Source of the DNA: Allium sativum | Taxonomy: Eukaryota; Streptophyta; Magnoliopsida; Asparagales; Amaryllidaceae | DNA: 64,000 nt | Reading direction: 5' to 3' | NCBI GenBank assembly: GCA_030737875.1 | Contig: CM060924.1 | Location: forward strand, 145,756,197-145,820,196 | Part shown: positions 21,978 through 35,529 of the stretch, one piece after another | How positions within the stretch are numbered: position 1 is the stretch's first letter | How the letters are laid out: every line of letters begins with the position of its first letter | Notes under the pieces: model-generated | Database searches by the model: none | What the model was told of the DNA's origin: nothing | Seen by the model: the letters and a program-made list of their open reading frames with translations, nothing else | Made by a program: the position numbers and the translations under genes

Positions 21978-22526
21978 ATATCTGAATAAGGCCTCGAAAT
22001 CAAAAATATAATCAAGCACAGAACGACCATTCTGTTTCAGCTTTATGAACTTCTTGAATAGATCAGAATTCTGAGCTGTGGAGATAAACTTTTCTTCAAA
22101 CTTAGCTTGGAATTTCTCCCATGAAATATCTTCTTCTAGAGTTTCAAGTGTAACTGAATTCCACCACTCCATGGCCCTGCCTTGCAACTGCCTTGACGCA
22201 AGCATTCTCTTAGTTACCTCTTCTAACCCCAAGTCTCCAAAAATACGGACACAAGAATCCATCCACCTCTGAACCTCTTCAGCTGGCTCAGTTCCATTGA
22301 ATGGATTTCCCTCTAGAGATGTAAAGTCCTTGCATAGCTTTGCGAAATCCACTACTATAGGAACTTGCACACCTACATCTACCGTGGCTGCCACTAGAGC
22401 AAGTACCCTTCGCATAAATGCGTCCGCCATGGCTACAAACATGGTTGGGTAATCTGGTAATCCGCCATTACCCCCTCTCGGCACATCCCCTTCCCTAGCA
22501 ATATGTCTTGAAGCACGTCGACTCAT
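21978..22526 (-). pseudogene. gag: Gag N-terminus (Tekay-like), cut off by the Tat element
   Basis: The start is taken at the ATG on the minus strand at 22526, giving MSRRASRHIAREGDVPRGG, because this Arg-rich start after the primer site fits the family; the longer frame to 22586 runs into the leader. The 183 codons end at the TSD and continue in frame at 5163. The capsid-like retrotransposon gag domain is seen in MLASRQLQGRAMEWWNSVTL, ISWEKFQAKFEEKFISTA and KKFIKLKQNGRSVLDYIFDF. No stop interrupts this half. Gag forms the particle that packages the element RNA. Confidence 0.92.
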
Positions 22527-22690
22527 TCTAAATCTGCAAATTAGAATGATTAGCCACTTGCAAGAAAAGCTGTTAAAGAAGTACAAACGCTACTATACTA
22601 TATAGTATCATATAATGTAAATTTGACTGAAATCTACAAATATGTCTCTCATACATGATTACGTCTTCAAACTTTAGCTAAAATCGTTAA

Positions 22691-22707
22691 CCAGAGCTCT
22701 GATACCA
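22691..22707 (-). other. Primer-binding site (initiator Met tRNA type)
   Basis: The minus strand reads TGGTATCAGAGCTCTGG, two bases inside the 5' LTR (22710). TGGTATCAGAGC is the standard site complementary to the 3' end of plant initiator methionine tRNA. It fixes the element's orientation. It is not a tRNA gene. Confidence 0.92.
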
Positions 22708-23222
22708 AATGTGACGATTTTCACAAAAATTATGCAATTTCACCAAAATTATGATAATTGAACATATGAACTAAATTATGGATCTAACTTGCATAATCAT
22801 ATGAAAATAGCATAGAAATCACCAGTTTTAAATTGCTAAATTAGATCCTATGGCGATTCATATGAAAATAAACTTACCATGATGTAGATCTAAGAAAAAC
22901 GACTTGAAAATGATGAAATTATGCGCATACAACTCATATACTTGATTGAATCCACGTGAGAGATGTATATCACTCACCAATTCTCCAAAATAACTCAAAA
23001 GCAATGAAATATGATTCCTTGACAGCGATGAATTTTATCCAAACTCTTCAATTCGATGAACTATCACTTGAAATGGTGTAGATCTTGCTCCAAATGTTGC
23101 AGATATTCGATTCTCTAAGCTTTAATGGTGGAAAGGTGTAGAAGATGGAGGAATGGAGGAAATCTAGCTCTCCCAAATGAGAGAATGAAGGAAGTTAACT
23201 AACCTCCATGCCTCCTACCTCC

Positions 23223-23230
23223 TATTTATA
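23223..23230 (-). promoter_or_regulatory. TATA box of the Tekay 5' LTR
   Basis: TATAAATA on the minus strand lies about 385 bp from the LTR start once the insertion is removed. The degraded LTR at 52885-54930 has the same box at 54548-54555, about 375 bp from its start. The 3' LTR of this element has lost it. Confidence 0.6.
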
Positions 23231-23653
23231 GCCTCCACCAACCTACTAATGGGCCTCTCTGTGACGGCAAGGAATTTCGCTCGGTCCGAACCAGTCGCTA
23301 AACCGATCTAGACCGTTCGAAACGCCCTATCGTTTGAGAACAAGACACAACGGAACGCAGACGGAAGAACATTTCACTATATATTACAACAATGCACCAG
23401 AATACAAGAATATACAGAGTATAAATGAATATTACACAGAAATATCAGAGATTTAAATTACATTTAAATACATCGCAGCGGAAAATAATACAATACACAA
23501 CTAGAAGAAGATATACGGATACAAATCTTTCCGGATATCGTTCCAGCTGTAAACCAGGATCCTGTGAATATAAATCTGCAAAACCAAAACTACTAGCTGC
23601 CCGTGCCAAAATAAGGGCACCTAGAGTTTAGGTTAAAACAATAAACTCCAGGT

Positions 23654-23667
23654 CAGTCATGGGACTG
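23654..23667 (-). repeat. CAGTC-CCAT-GACTG stem-loop (outer solo LTR)
   Basis: There is a perfect five-base stem with loop CCAT on the minus strand, inside the conserved TCACACCAGTCCCATGACTG block, about 400 bp from the LTR end. This is the same as in the other giant LTRs. Confidence 0.65.
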
Positions 23668-25159
23668 GTGTGAGAACTAAAACAGTTAATCTTTATTTTT
23701 AAAGTTAGGTAAATCAAGGGACCACGCCGTATAACACGGAACGGGTTTCCTCCCAAGAATACCAGTGCATAGAACAAACAGCGCAATGCTAAATAAAGAA
23801 AAATGAAGCTGTTATAAGACCCAGGTCCTATCCCACAATGCAACGCAAGCCGGAGGATAGTGTTTTCCCTTATAACAGCCAAAGGATGCTTGATACGTTT
23901 AAAAACAAATCATTTGATACTATAATAAGTGTATAGTGTTTAAAATGATTTCAATCATAAATATCAATCATAGGCGGCATGGGTACCATATATCATGTCG
24001 CCATACTAGTTCTACAATTAAAACCGCAAATGTCACGTATTTGGAAATTGGATTTCCATCTATGAACCGAGGCAAAAGATAGTCCTCACCGACTTCGAGA
24101 CTGTCTAGCCCGAGCCTCAGGGTCAGAGCGCATCGACCCTTGGATCCTCAGGGTCGGTCCACCGATGTGGATTAAAATGCATGAACATGCGTTTCCCCGC
24201 CCTTTGGGGCGTAAATGAGCCAACGAATGACTCCATCGGACCCGGATCGTCCGATCAAACCGAGGCACCTCGCAACAGCAACAACCACATAAGTCAAACT
24301 CGTCAGGGCGTGTAAAACCACTGACGCCACTTCTAGCTAGAAAGAAACGCATGCCCTCCCTGACGTCCTCTCCCGTTTTTGGTTCATACCGGGTGTGAAA
24401 CTCGCGAAGTAAACGTTACACAAAGCTACGCCACAAAGGCCTTGCTTTGATCATCACCATAAGACTTTGCTTTTCAACAGAAGCCTCGATCAATTGCCAC
24501 TTAGGCATGCCACACAGGCAATTCACTCCATGCGTTTGATATCCATCAATATATAACCCCTGAGCTCGTACGTCTCAGAGAAGGGCGTTAAGCAAGAGAA
24601 TAAATTCTCCGCTGCCAAACAGATATATATTTAATAGAGATCAATCACACGGACTAAAATCCAATGTCAGACACACAGTCCATTTACAAGTCCGTTCTGG
24701 GGCTGAACGAAACCGGAGGCACCTAGTACCCCGCATATCCATCGATCTCCAAGTACGTCCGGACGATCACAAACTGTTTCCATCTTCTTGGGTGTTGTAA
24801 AAACCATCAACTTCCCCGTAAAGGAAAGCGTCGGATAGTTCGAGAACAAACCACAACAGAACGCATACAGAAGAACATTTCATTGTATATTACAACAATG
24901 CATCAGATTACAAGAATATACAGAGTAAAAATGAATATTACACAGAAATATCAGAGATTTAAATTATATTTAAATACATAGCAGCGGAAAATAATACAAT
25001 ACACAACTAGAAGAGATATACGGATACAAAGCTTTCCGGATATCGTTCCAGCTGTAAACCAGGATCCTGTGAATATAAATCTGCAAAACCAAAACTACTA
25101 GCTGCCCGTGTCGAAAATAGGGGCACCCAGAGTTTAGGTTAAAACAATAAACTCCAGGT

Positions 25160-25173
25160 CAGTCATGTGACTG
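25160..25173 (-). repeat. CAGTC-ACAT-GACTG stem-loop (inner solo LTR)
   Basis: The stem arms are unchanged while the loop differs from the outer copy (ACAT for CCAT on the minus strand). It is set in the same conserved block. Confidence 0.65.
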
Positions 25174-26865
25174 GTGTGAGAACTAAAACAGTTATTAATC
25201 TTTATTTTCAAAGTTAGGTAAATCAAGGGACCACGCCGTATAACACGGAACGGGTTTCCTCCCAAGAATACCAGTGCATAAAACAAACAGCGCAATGCTA
25301 AATAAAGAAAAATGAAGCTGTTATAAGACCCAGGTCCTATCACACAATGCAACGCAAGCCGGGGGATAGGGTTTTCCCTTATAACAGCCAAAGAATGCTT
25401 GATACGTTTAAAACAAATCATTTGATACTATTATAAGTGCATAGTGTATAAAACAACTTCAAATCATAAGTATCAATCATAGGTGGCATGGGTACCATAT
25501 ATCATGTCACCATACTAGTTTTACAATTAAAACCGCAAATGTCACGTATTTGGAAATTGGATTTCCGTCTATGAACCGAGGCAAAAGATAGTCCTCAACC
25601 GATTCGAGACTGCCTAGTCCGAGCCTCAGGAACAGCCGCAACTGCCCCATGGATCGTCAGGGCCGGTCCACCGATGTGGATTATTATGCCTGAACACTAC
25701 GTTTCCCCGCCCTTTGGGGCGTAAATGAGCCAACTAAATGACTCCATCGGTTCGAGAACGACCGATCAATCCGAGGCGCCTCGCAACAGCAACAACCACA
25801 TAAGTCAAACTCGTCAGGGCGTGTAAAACCACTGACGCCACTTCTAACTAGGAAGAAACGCATGCCCTCCCTGAGGTCCGTCTCCCGTTTTTGATTCATA
25901 CCGAGTGTGAAGCTCGCGAATCCACGTTACACAAAGATGTGCCACATAGGCTGTGCTTTGATCATCACCACAAGACTTTGCTTTTCAACAGAAGCCTTGA
26001 TCACTTGCCACTTAGGCATGCCACACAGGAAATTCACTCCATGCGATTGATATCCATCAATATATAACCCCTGAGCTCGTACGTCTCAGAGAAGGGCGTT
26101 AAGCAAGAGAATAAATTCTCTGCCGCCAAACAGATATATATTTAATAGAGATCAATCACACAGACTAAAATCCAATGTCAGACACACAGTCCATTTACAA
26201 GTCCGTTCTGGGTCTGAACGGAACCGGAGGCACCTAGTACTCCGCATATCCATCGATCTCCAAGTACGTCTGGACGATCACCAACTGTTTCCATCTTCTT
26301 GGGTGTACAGCCCAATCAAGATCATCAGTTATCACCCAAACGACGTGAAGACTTCCGGTCTTCGACCACCGTCTTTATCTTCGACACCACGTCGAATCAG
26401 TTATTCAGAATGGGATAAACCCGGTCTTTCTGAATAACTCGCGTATATATTATAAAAGTGTTACACAAACACAACATACGCCTCATTCCAATCCAGAATA
26501 TCCTTTTATTCAAATATTCCTATACTTTGGGAAAAGTTCCCATTAATTTTATCCAAGATAAATTCTTTAAATTTATTCTTTAATCTCCTTCGAATATCAA
26601 TTCAAACTAGTCGGGATTAGCGAACCACACCGAAGTAATCATTTATTTTATTTCCCAATCCCAACCTATTCATCCCATGAAGTAAAACTGGTTATACTTC
26701 ATATCTAACACCACGGTGTTATCGGTAAATTCAATTACCATTTCACGTTCAAATCTAATTAAAGATTTAACTATCGCCTGGAGCAAAACTGGTGATACTC
26801 CATTCTCGATCATCTCAATCTAATTAAAGATTCATTAAAACTCCACTTAGTTTTAATCTTTAACT

Positions 26866-27115
26866 GGGTTAAAGAATCAGTGTCTTTTAAAACACAGTTC
26901 ACGATAAACCCAAAATCACATTCATTAATTATCGGGTTAAAGAACGAGTGTTATTTAAAACACTGTTCACGATAAACCCAAAAATCAATATCAATTCAAT
27001 TCCAATTAAATATTATTTAATTGGTACACTTCATTAAATCTAAATAAAAAGATTTAATCTTTTCTCAACTGGGTTCAAGAACAGTGTTAGTAAAGACACC
27101 ATTCACGACAAACCC
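26866..27115 (-). repeat. Three GGGTT...AACCC hairpin modules (inner solo LTR)
   Basis: Copies lie at 26866-26911, 26934-26979 and 27071-27115, each starting GGGTT and ending AACCC with a TTCACGA or GTTCACGA core before the final arm. They are separated by AT-rich pieces that themselves contain short palindromes such as CAATTAAAT/ATTTAATTG. The outer copy has corresponding modules around 32218-32650. Confidence 0.75.
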
Positions 27116-27696
27116 AAATCACATTCGATATTCAATACAAGGCTCTGAATAGAAAATATATCGGCTTATATTCAATATCGAATTCTACGACTAACAAATG
27201 TCGTATTGGAAATAACGATATAAATATATATCTTTCAAATTTCCATTACAACACCTGTATAATCACGAATTCCCAACATCGAAATATTCCGAAGACAATT
27301 TCGATCCCAATCCACTCCAATGCAATCATTGGAAATTTTGGTTATTTTTAAAACCATTTCAAATTCAATTTATTTATTTAAAAATAAATAGAATTATAAT
27401 TCTAGTTCAAAACTAGTTCATTTCGATAAAAATCTATTTTTATCTTTTCAAATATGGAGTTTTTCATCCCAATTCTTCTCAAATCACTTCTTATGATTTT
27501 ACACAAATTATTACTATTTTTAATAATTTTATCAAGGCCCGTACAGTCGATTTCCAACAACGGCCATCGAACTGCACTTACAGCGACCTTTTTCAAATTT
27601 GATTTGGACGTATCTCCAAATCCAACCGTTAGATTTCAAATTTCTAACATTCGTTAGAAAGCTCTTTTCGATACGAACCCAACGGTTCCAGTTTTA

Positions 27697-27720
27697 GGAG
27701 AATCCGACGGTCGGATCTCC
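27697..27720 (-). repeat. 24-bp hairpin (GGAGA-CCGAC / GTCGG-TCTCC)
   Basis: This quasi-palindrome pairs GGAG and CCGAC with CTCC and GTCGG. Copies of exactly 24 bp lie at 33244-33267 and 62557-62580. It is 36 bp from the GC-rich palindrome at 27757. Confidence 0.7.
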
Positions 27721-27756
27721 CGTAATGTCCGTTTGAAATAAATGGTCGAAATTCAC

Positions 27757-27780
27757 GAACTGCCGCGGCGCGGCGCGTTC
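27757..27780 (-). repeat. 24-bp GC-rich palindrome (inner solo LTR)
   Basis: The arms are GAAC/GTTC and GCCGC/GCGGC around a three-base centre. The same 24-bp structure is at 33303-33326, 42393-42416, 49865-49888 and 62497-62520. It is the only GC-rich spot in several hundred AT-rich bases, and TATATA-rich sequence follows it. Confidence 0.85.
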
Positions 27781-27964
27781 TATTCAGGCCATTATATTAT
27801 ATATATAATATATATAATATATACTTCGTCGATTTCTATTTAAAACGAATTATATAAATAGTTTTGAATTCGTTTCAAAAACATTTTTCAACTTCCTTTT
27901 CAATTCAAATCACAATTGAATTCTTCTTTATAGATTCGTTTTAAAATTCATTTCTATTCAATTC

Positions 27965-28440
27965 AAATTTCAATTCAATTTGAATTCATTTCAATTCACT
28001 TCATTTCGAAATCGTTTTCAATTCACTTTATTTCGAAATCGTTTTCAATTCACTTTATTTCGAAATCGTTTTCAATTCACTTCGAATTCGTTTTCAATTC
28101 ACTTCATTTCGAAATCGTTTTCAATTCACTTCATTTCGAAATCGTTTTCAATTCACTTTATTTCGAAATCGTTTTCAATTCACTTTATTTCGAAATCGTT
28201 TTCAATTCACTTCGAATTCGTTTTCAATTCACTTCATTTCGAAATCGTTTTCAATTCACTTTATTTCGAAATCGTTTTCAATTCACTTCGAATTCGTTTT
28301 CAATTCACTTCATTTCGAAATTCGTTTTCAATTCACTTTATTTCGAAATCGTTTTCAATTCACTTCGAATTCGTTTTCAATTCACTTCATTTCGAAATCG
28401 TTTTCAATTCACTTTATTTCGAAATCGCTTTCAAAATTAC
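27965..28440 (-). repeat. Minisatellite of 28- and 22-bp units (inner solo LTR)
   Basis: The units alternate TTCAATTCACTTCATTTCG + AAATCGTTT and the shorter TTCAATTCACTTCGAATTCG + TT, about 17 in total. The frame 27980-28447 is repeat-driven, not a gene. The outer copy has only a short degenerate version (about 33480-33625), and the copy at 62041-62290 has a differently arranged array. Confidence 0.9.
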
Positions 28441-29519
28441 TTTTTAATTCATTTTAAAATGAATAAAATCGATATAAATATCGTTCACGTCAAAATGGCG
28501 TCAATCTAATCAACACGGCTTCATAAATTTCTATTTTCAAATATTCTATTTCAAATATTTCTATTTCAAAACTGGAATGAAGCCCAATCAATTACCATAA
28601 AAAGTTAATTATATGGATTTTCATACAACACATGTATAATAGCATTAAAAAATAATCAACCATCAACCAAAGTGCACTACACTGTATAAGCATCAAATAT
28701 AGATATCTAACGCTTATAACAGCCTGTCAATCAATCGTTCGACATATTTAATCAATCAGGATGAGTGAACTTCAAATTTCATCCCAACACCCGTGTGGGG
28801 TTTCAAACAATCAAGCACAGATTTTATTTGTGCAGTTGGGCGATGTGTGAAATTTATCGACCCAATCAATATCAGTCAAATCAGTGTATATACAAACAAA
28901 TCGGCCGATTTGTTTATAACTATTCATTTATTCACATTCACGTTAAAAATTATATTTTTAACGATAAAACATTTTATTTCAACCTATGAATTTCTATTCA
29001 ATTCATTTACATAATAAAATGATATTTTTATTTTCTAACATATTTTAGAAAATTTCGGCGGCATAACGGCACGATACTAGAAACGGGACAAGGCCTACCC
29101 TTATCCCCGGTCTAGTGAAGGCCCACGCCATTCACACATCAATCAAATTCACTTTCGTTATGCAAACCACAAAATTTAGAGTAGAGTCTAACCTAGCCTT
29201 ACTCCTTCGCCTTATAACGGCGCACGTCTAATCCTAACCAATTTATCGATTCGATTTTTCACACCACAAACCACATTCAAACCAATATCGCAATCAATCA
29301 CCAAACAGTCAAACAAACAAGTCCATGGTCTGTGGACGATTGTGTCGGGTGCTACTAAGCACCGTCTGCATCCTAGTATATATATATAACTAGAAATAAA
29401 ATTGAAGAGTGAGAAATTCTCACAGATAGCTATCCAATCATCTTGACTCTTCTTTGATAGAAATCATCATTGTTTTCGCATCTTCGTCAGCTTCGTTGCC
29501 CGTAGCCACTATATATATA

Positions 29520-30200
29520 AAAATCGAATTTTTACTTCGTTATTCACTATATAAAAATCGAATTTTTATTATACTATTCAATATATAAAAATCAAACTTT
29601 TACTTTTAAAAATCTAATCTTTTGCATTTTAAAAAATCTAATCTTTTGCATTTTAAAAATCTAATCTTTATTTTAAAAATCTAATCTTTATTTTATAACG
29701 CCTAAAGATTATACTTTTATACATAAGAAGAATCCCATTTTCCTTTACATAAAAAATCATATTTTTCTTTCGAAGTTCTACATATAAAAATCATATTTTT
29801 ATTTCGAAGTTCTACATATAAAAATCATATTTTTCTTTCGAAGTTCTACATATAAAAATCATATTTTTATTTCGAAGTTCTACATATAAAAATCATATTT
29901 TTATTGAATAAAAATCTCGTCTTTATAGAAATAACAATCTAATCTTTTCTAAATCAAAAATCTAATTTTTTCCTAAATCAAAACCACGATCTTTTTCTAA
30001 ACAAAAATATGAACTTTTTCTTAGATAAAAATCCTATCTTTATTCTCTAATCATTTTAAAAAAAGTCAAATCTTTTATATCTCAAAAATCACATCTTTTA
30101 TAACTCAAAATAAAATCAGTTTTTAAATTATGTTAAAATCAGTTTTTAAAGTATGACAAAATCAGTTTTTAAATCCTTTTTTAAAAAAAAACTGTTTTAA
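29520..30200 (-). repeat. Short tandem repeats with AAAAAT...ATTTTT dyads (inner solo LTR)
   Basis: About five copies of a 33-34-bp unit (CTACATATAAAAATCATATT + TTTATTTCGAAGTT) lie in 29755-29900, flanked by looser repeats of AAAAATC-(A/G)-ATTTTT type on both sides. Matching repeats are at 34745-35400 and 60825-60985. Confidence 0.8.
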
Positions 30201-30284
30201 TCTTTTTTTTTTAAAAAAAAACAATTCAGTTTTTAACGAATTAAAATAAAATAAAAATAAAACAATAAAATACTTACAGGGGGG

Positions 30285-30560
30285 GCATCTCCGTTCGTCA
30301 GAGTCAGAGGTGGCGGGGGAATTCGCAGGTGGCGGAGGCGGCTCCGAAAGGGAAGGGGAGGGCAGAACTAACTGGTGGTCGATTCGGTGGGGAGCTCGAA
30401 CGTAGGGTTTTAGATGGAAGAGGGGAACGTGGGGCTAAGAGGGCGCGGTCGATGTTGGGGAAGGGGAAGCGCACCCCCAGGCGGCGGCGCTGGCTCTCCG
30501 GTGGCGGAGGAAGCGAATGCGACGGGATTTTTCTTCTTCTTCTTTTTTTTTCTACTGTGA
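30285..30560 (-). other. GC-rich block inside the inner solo LTR
   Basis: This is a purine-rich, GC-rich stretch in AT-rich surroundings (GGCGGAGGCGGCTCCG, GGCGGCGGCGCTGG). The 129-codon plus-strand frame 30329-30718 lies over it antisense to the LTR, has no known motif and no counterpart with the same frame in the outer copy (35744-36007). I do not call it a gene. Confidence 0.5.
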
Positions 30561-33302
30561 AAATCGATTTAGGGAAATCGAATGGGGGGCCATCGTGGGT
30601 TAAAGGGGAGGGAGAGAGAAAGGATTATATTTTTTTTTTTAAATTTAATTATTTAATTCAACTTAAAGTTGACTTTCCATTTGAACTCGAAATCAAGCCC
30701 ACCGACTGTCGCCCCTAGCTAATTACCCCCATTCCGAAAACAATGGAATATGTATCGCAAGCTGATTCGATTGCTTGAATCAGTTTCCTTTGAATTTACA
30801 TTTAAATCATTATATTGAATTTTAAACGTACATTTCAAATTACCGGGGTCACATACTAACTAGAAAAATTCCAGAAAAATATTTTCTAGCCTCGTATTGA
30901 CGATATGGTCCTAACAAAACTAGTTTCGTCGAATTCTGAGACCGTTTGAAAAATGGCCATTTTCCAGTCGATTAAAATCAGCTGAAACTGGTCAAACGCG
31001 TTTTCTTTTGCCACGCTCACATATTGATTCGAAAAATTATGAAATTTGGAATCTAGCAATAACTTAACATCACGGACCCAACAAAACTGGTTTCGTCGAA
31101 ATCCGAGGTCGTTTGCAAAATTGCTATTTTTAAGGGCCTTATATATATAAAAATATATATAAATTCCACAGCGACTATTTCTAATTTTAAACTGGACATA
31201 TCTTATCATTTCTAAGATGAAATCTCAGTTTGTTAACTTCGTTACAAAGATATAGTTATACAGATTCAAATATTTCTTGTTTCGTTCAATTCTGACTTAT
31301 ATTGAATTCTGTATATTCATTCGAAATTAGAAATCGAATTTTCGAACTACCGCGCCATTTTCAATTCCTTTTATAATTATATATAATTATTATATATTCT
31401 AACGACGACGCGTATATAATATATACGTTCAAATTATATTCAAAATAAATTTCTCGTCGATATTATTTAAAATAATTTATTTTAAATAATCAAAGTTCGC
31501 TAAAATTGCCAAAATAAAAATTTTAAACTGGCCCAGATTTTCGGGTTGTTACAGGTGTACAGCCCAATCAAGATCATCAGTAATCACCCAAACGACGTGA
31601 AGACTTCCGGTCTTCGACCACCGTCTTCATCTTCGACTTATCGTCGTATCAGTTATTCAGAATGGGATAAACCCGGTCTTCCCGAATAACTCGCGTATAT
31701 TTTAAATAAGTGTTACACAAACACAACATACGCCTCATTCCAATTCATCAGTCACTAACCGTAAATTAATCAAGAGAATAATTCCCCAAATATTAACCCC
31801 GAAGGCCGAAACCAACATCAGATCAATATCCAGAAAACCATTCTGCTTGGCTAACCGACAGTTAGTTTCTAAATTTCTCATTCATAGGGAAAGGTTCCCA
31901 TTAATTTTATCAAAGATAAATTCTTTAATTTATTCTACTTTTGAATCTCAATACAAACTAGTCGGGATTAACGAACTTTACCGAAGGAATTATTTGTTTT
32001 TAATTTCCCAATCCCAACCTATTCATCCCATGATGTAAAACTGGTTATACTTCATATCTAACACCACGGTGTTATCGGTAAATTCAATTACCATTTCACG
32101 TTCAAATCTAATTAAAGATTTAACTATCACCTGGAGCAAAACTGGTGATACTACATTCTCGATCTTTTCAATCTAATTAAAGATTCATTAAAACTCCACT
32201 TAGTTTTAATCGTTAACTGGGTTAAAGAATCAGTGTCATTTAAAAACACGGTTCACGATAAACCCAAAATCACATTTCATTCAGTCCCTAACTGTGAATT
32301 AGCAAGTGAGCAGTTCCCTAAGTATTAACCCCGAAGGCCGAAACCAACATCAGATAAATACCTCTGAAACCATTCAACTTAACTAACCTCCAGTTGGTTT
32401 CTGATTTTCTTAACTCCTTTGGGTCAAAGAACAGTATCATTGAAGATACCGTTCACGACAACCCAAAATCATGTTTCATTAATTATCGGGTTAAAGATAT
32501 TTAAAACACTGTCCACGATAAACCCAAAAATCAATATCAATTCAATTAAATATTATTTAATTGGTACACTTCATTAAATCTAAATAAAAAGATTTAATCC
32601 TTTCTCAACTGGGTTCAAGAACAGTGTTAGTCAAGACACCATTCACGACAAACCCAAATCACATTTTATATTAAACACAAGGCTCTGAATAGAAAATATA
32701 TCGGCTTATATTCAATATCAAATTCTACGACTAACAAATATCGTATTGGAAATAACGATATATATATATATATATATATCTTTCAAATTGCCATAACAAT
32801 ATCTGTATCATCACGAAATCCAACATCGAAATAATCCAAAGACAAATTCGATTCAAATCCATTCCAATATAATTATTGGAAATTCTGGTTATTTTCAAAA
32901 CCATTTCAAATTCAATCTATTTATTTAAAAATAAATAGAGTTATAATTCTAGTTCAAAACTAGTTCATTTCGATAAAAATCTATTTTTATCTTTTCAAAT
33001 ATGGAGTTTTTCATCCCAACTCTTTCTAAATCATTTCTTATGATTTTACACAAATTATTACTATTTTTAATAATTTTATCAAGGCATGTACAGTCGATTT
33101 CCATCAATGGCCATCGAACTGCACTTACAACGACCTTTTTCAAATTTGATTTGGACATAATTACAAATCCATCCGTTAGATTTCTAATTTCTAATATTCG
33201 TTAGAAAGCTCTTTTCGATACGAACCCAACGGTTCCGGTAGTAGGAGAATCCGACGGTCGGATCTCCCGTAATGTCCATTTGAAAAAATGGTCAAAATTC
33301 GC

Positions 33303-33326
33303 GAACTGCCGCGGCGCGGCGCGTTC
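33303..33326 (-). repeat. 24-bp GC-rich palindrome (outer solo LTR)
   Basis: It is identical in design and length to 27757-27780. The paired 24-bp hairpin GGAGA-CCGAC / GTCGG-TCTCC lies 36 bp away at 33244-33267. Confidence 0.85.
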
Positions 33327-34744
33327 TATTCAGGCCATTATATTATATATATATATATAATATATATATAATATATACTTCGTCGATTTCAATTCAAAAC
33401 GAAATTTATAAATCGTTTTAAATTCGTTTTCAAAATGGTTTCAACTTCATATTCAATTTCAAATCAAAATTGAATATTCCAATTTAAATTCATTTTAAAT
33501 TCATTTCAAATTCATTTCAATTGTATTTCAGTTCGAATTCATTTATATTCAATTTCAATTCGAATTCATTTATATTCAATTTCAATTCGAATTCAATTCT
33601 ATTCAGTTTCAATTCGAATTTCTATTCTTTTCAAAATATTAGATTTTGAAATCACTTTCGATATTCATTATAAAATGAATAAAATCGATATAAATATCGT
33701 TCACGTCAAAATGGCGTCAATCTAATCAACACGGCTTTATATATTGATATTTTCAAGTATTCCATTTCGAATATTTCTATTTCAAATATTTCTATTTCAA
33801 ATGTTTGTTATTATCAAAATATTTCGTTCAACACATGACTAATCTCAACGGATGAGTACAGTCAACACATGAACCTTTATTTTATATTATTCTTTATTTT
33901 CTAAATTGGAATGAGGCCCAATCAATCACCATATAATGTTAATTATATGGTTTTTCATACATCACGCGTATATAATAGCATTGAAAAATAATCAACCATC
34001 AACCAAAGTGCACTACACTGTATAAGCATCAAATATAGATATCTAACGCTCATAACAGCCTGTCAATCAATCGATTGACATATTTAATCAATCAGGATGA
34101 GTGAACTTCAAATTTCATCCCAACACCCATGTGGGGTTTCAAACAATCAAACACAGATTTTTATCCGTGCAGTTGGGCGATGTGTAAAATTTATCGACCC
34201 AATCAATATCAGTCAAATCAGTGCATATAAACAAATCGGCCGATTTGTCTACAAATATCTATTTATTCACTTTCACGTTAAAAATTATATTTTTAACGAT
34301 AAAATATTTTATTTTAACATATGAATTTCTATTCAGTTCATTTATTCAATAAAATTGATATTTTTTTTCTAACATATTTTAGAAAATTTCGGCGGCATAA
34401 CGACACGATACTAGAAACGGGACGAGGCCTAGCCTTATCCCCGGTCTAGTGAAGGCCCACGCCATTCACACATCAATCAAATCAATTTCATTTCACCAAA
34501 CAATTCAATTCAAACCAAATAATCTAACCAACTACACAACCAAACAATTAAACAAACAAGCCATCCATGGTCTGTGGATGACAGGTGTCGGGTGCTACTA
34601 AACACCGTCTGCATCCTAGTATATATATATAACTAGAAAAAGAAATTGAAGAGTGAGGAGTTCTCACAGATAGCTATCCTAACTCCATGGCTCTTCATTG
34701 ATGGAAATCTTCGTCATTATCGCATCTTCGTCATCTTCGTTGCC

Positions 34745-35400
34745 CGTAGTCACTATATATATATATATAAATCACATTTTTATTTCTCTATTCCATAAAT
34801 AAAAATCAAATTTTTACTTCGCTATTCAATATATAAAAATCGAATTTTTATTATGCTATTCAGTATACAAAAATCGAATTTTTATTATGCTATTCAATAT
34901 ATAAAAATCGAATTTTTATTCCACTACTATATATAAAAAAAAAGATTTCGCCTTTTCCTCACTATAAAAATCACATTTTTATTTCAACATATATATAATA
35001 AAAATTGAATTTTTATTTCGCTACACATATAAAGATAATATTTTTATATTCTCTATTATATAGAAATTTTATTTTCAATACACTACTTATGTAAAAATAG
35101 TATATCTTTTCTTATATAAATAAAAATCTCATTCTTTGCTTCTATAAAAATCGATTCTTTCTTCTATAAAAATCTTACCTTTCTTGCATATAAAAATTCA
35201 ACCTTTCTTTGTGGTAAAAATCCAATCTTTCTTTGTTGTAAAAATCCGACTTTTCTAGTTTTAAAAGTTTCGCCTTTTTCTATATAAAGTTCATACCCCT
35301 TTTAAATATAAAAATTCATACTCTTTTAAATATAAAAATTCATACCCTTTTAAATATAAAAATCCTGTTTCATATAATAAAAATTATATTTTCGACTTGC
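34745..35400 (-). repeat. Short tandem repeats with AAAAAT...ATTTTT dyads (outer solo LTR)
   Basis: Repeated TATATAAAAATCGAATTTTTATT-type units lie in the same place as 29520-30200 but with different copy number and unit order. No gene is present. Confidence 0.7.
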
Positions 35401-35529
35401 TCAAAAATGATAGTTTTACATAGCTAAAAATAATAACCTCATAGTGTTAAAAAACTGATATTTTTCGCGTTTAAAAATCAGTCCCCCCCTTTTATTATAT
35501 AATAATAATTAAAATAACATAAACTATAG

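Larger units (their letters stand above)
24796..31553 (-). mobile_element. 6.8-kb giant solo LTR nested in a copy of its own family
   Basis: On the minus strand it begins TGTAACAACCCGAAAATC at 31553 and ends GATGGTTTTTACA at 24796. TSDs are ggtgt (24791-24795 and 31554-31558), and the length is 6758 bp. It aligns with the outer copy over its whole length but differs at the minisatellite (27965-28440), at 31 to 35 kb microsatellites and at the last 40 bp. No coding motif is present. A chance frame (30329-30718) lies antisense over its GC-rich block. Confidence 0.88.

Noticed and set aside
21972..22586. Gag start at the upstream ATG 22586
   Set aside because: The first 20 codons are hydrophobic leader sequence. 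The ATG at 22526 gives the usual Arg-rich gag start.
22691..22707. tRNA gene at the TGGTATCAGAG strings (also 45399)
   Set aside because: Only the 3'-end complement is present; these are primer-binding sites beside LTRs.
27980..28447. A 155-codon frame, and a CRISPR-like look of regular repeats
   Set aside because: Units are contiguous with no unique spacers, and the context is a plant LTR minisatellite. The peptide is repeat-driven.
30329..30718. A 129-codon frame over a GC-rich block, and its counterparts 35744-36007 and 60168-60401
   Set aside because: Low complexity, antisense to the LTR, and not the same frame in the other copies.
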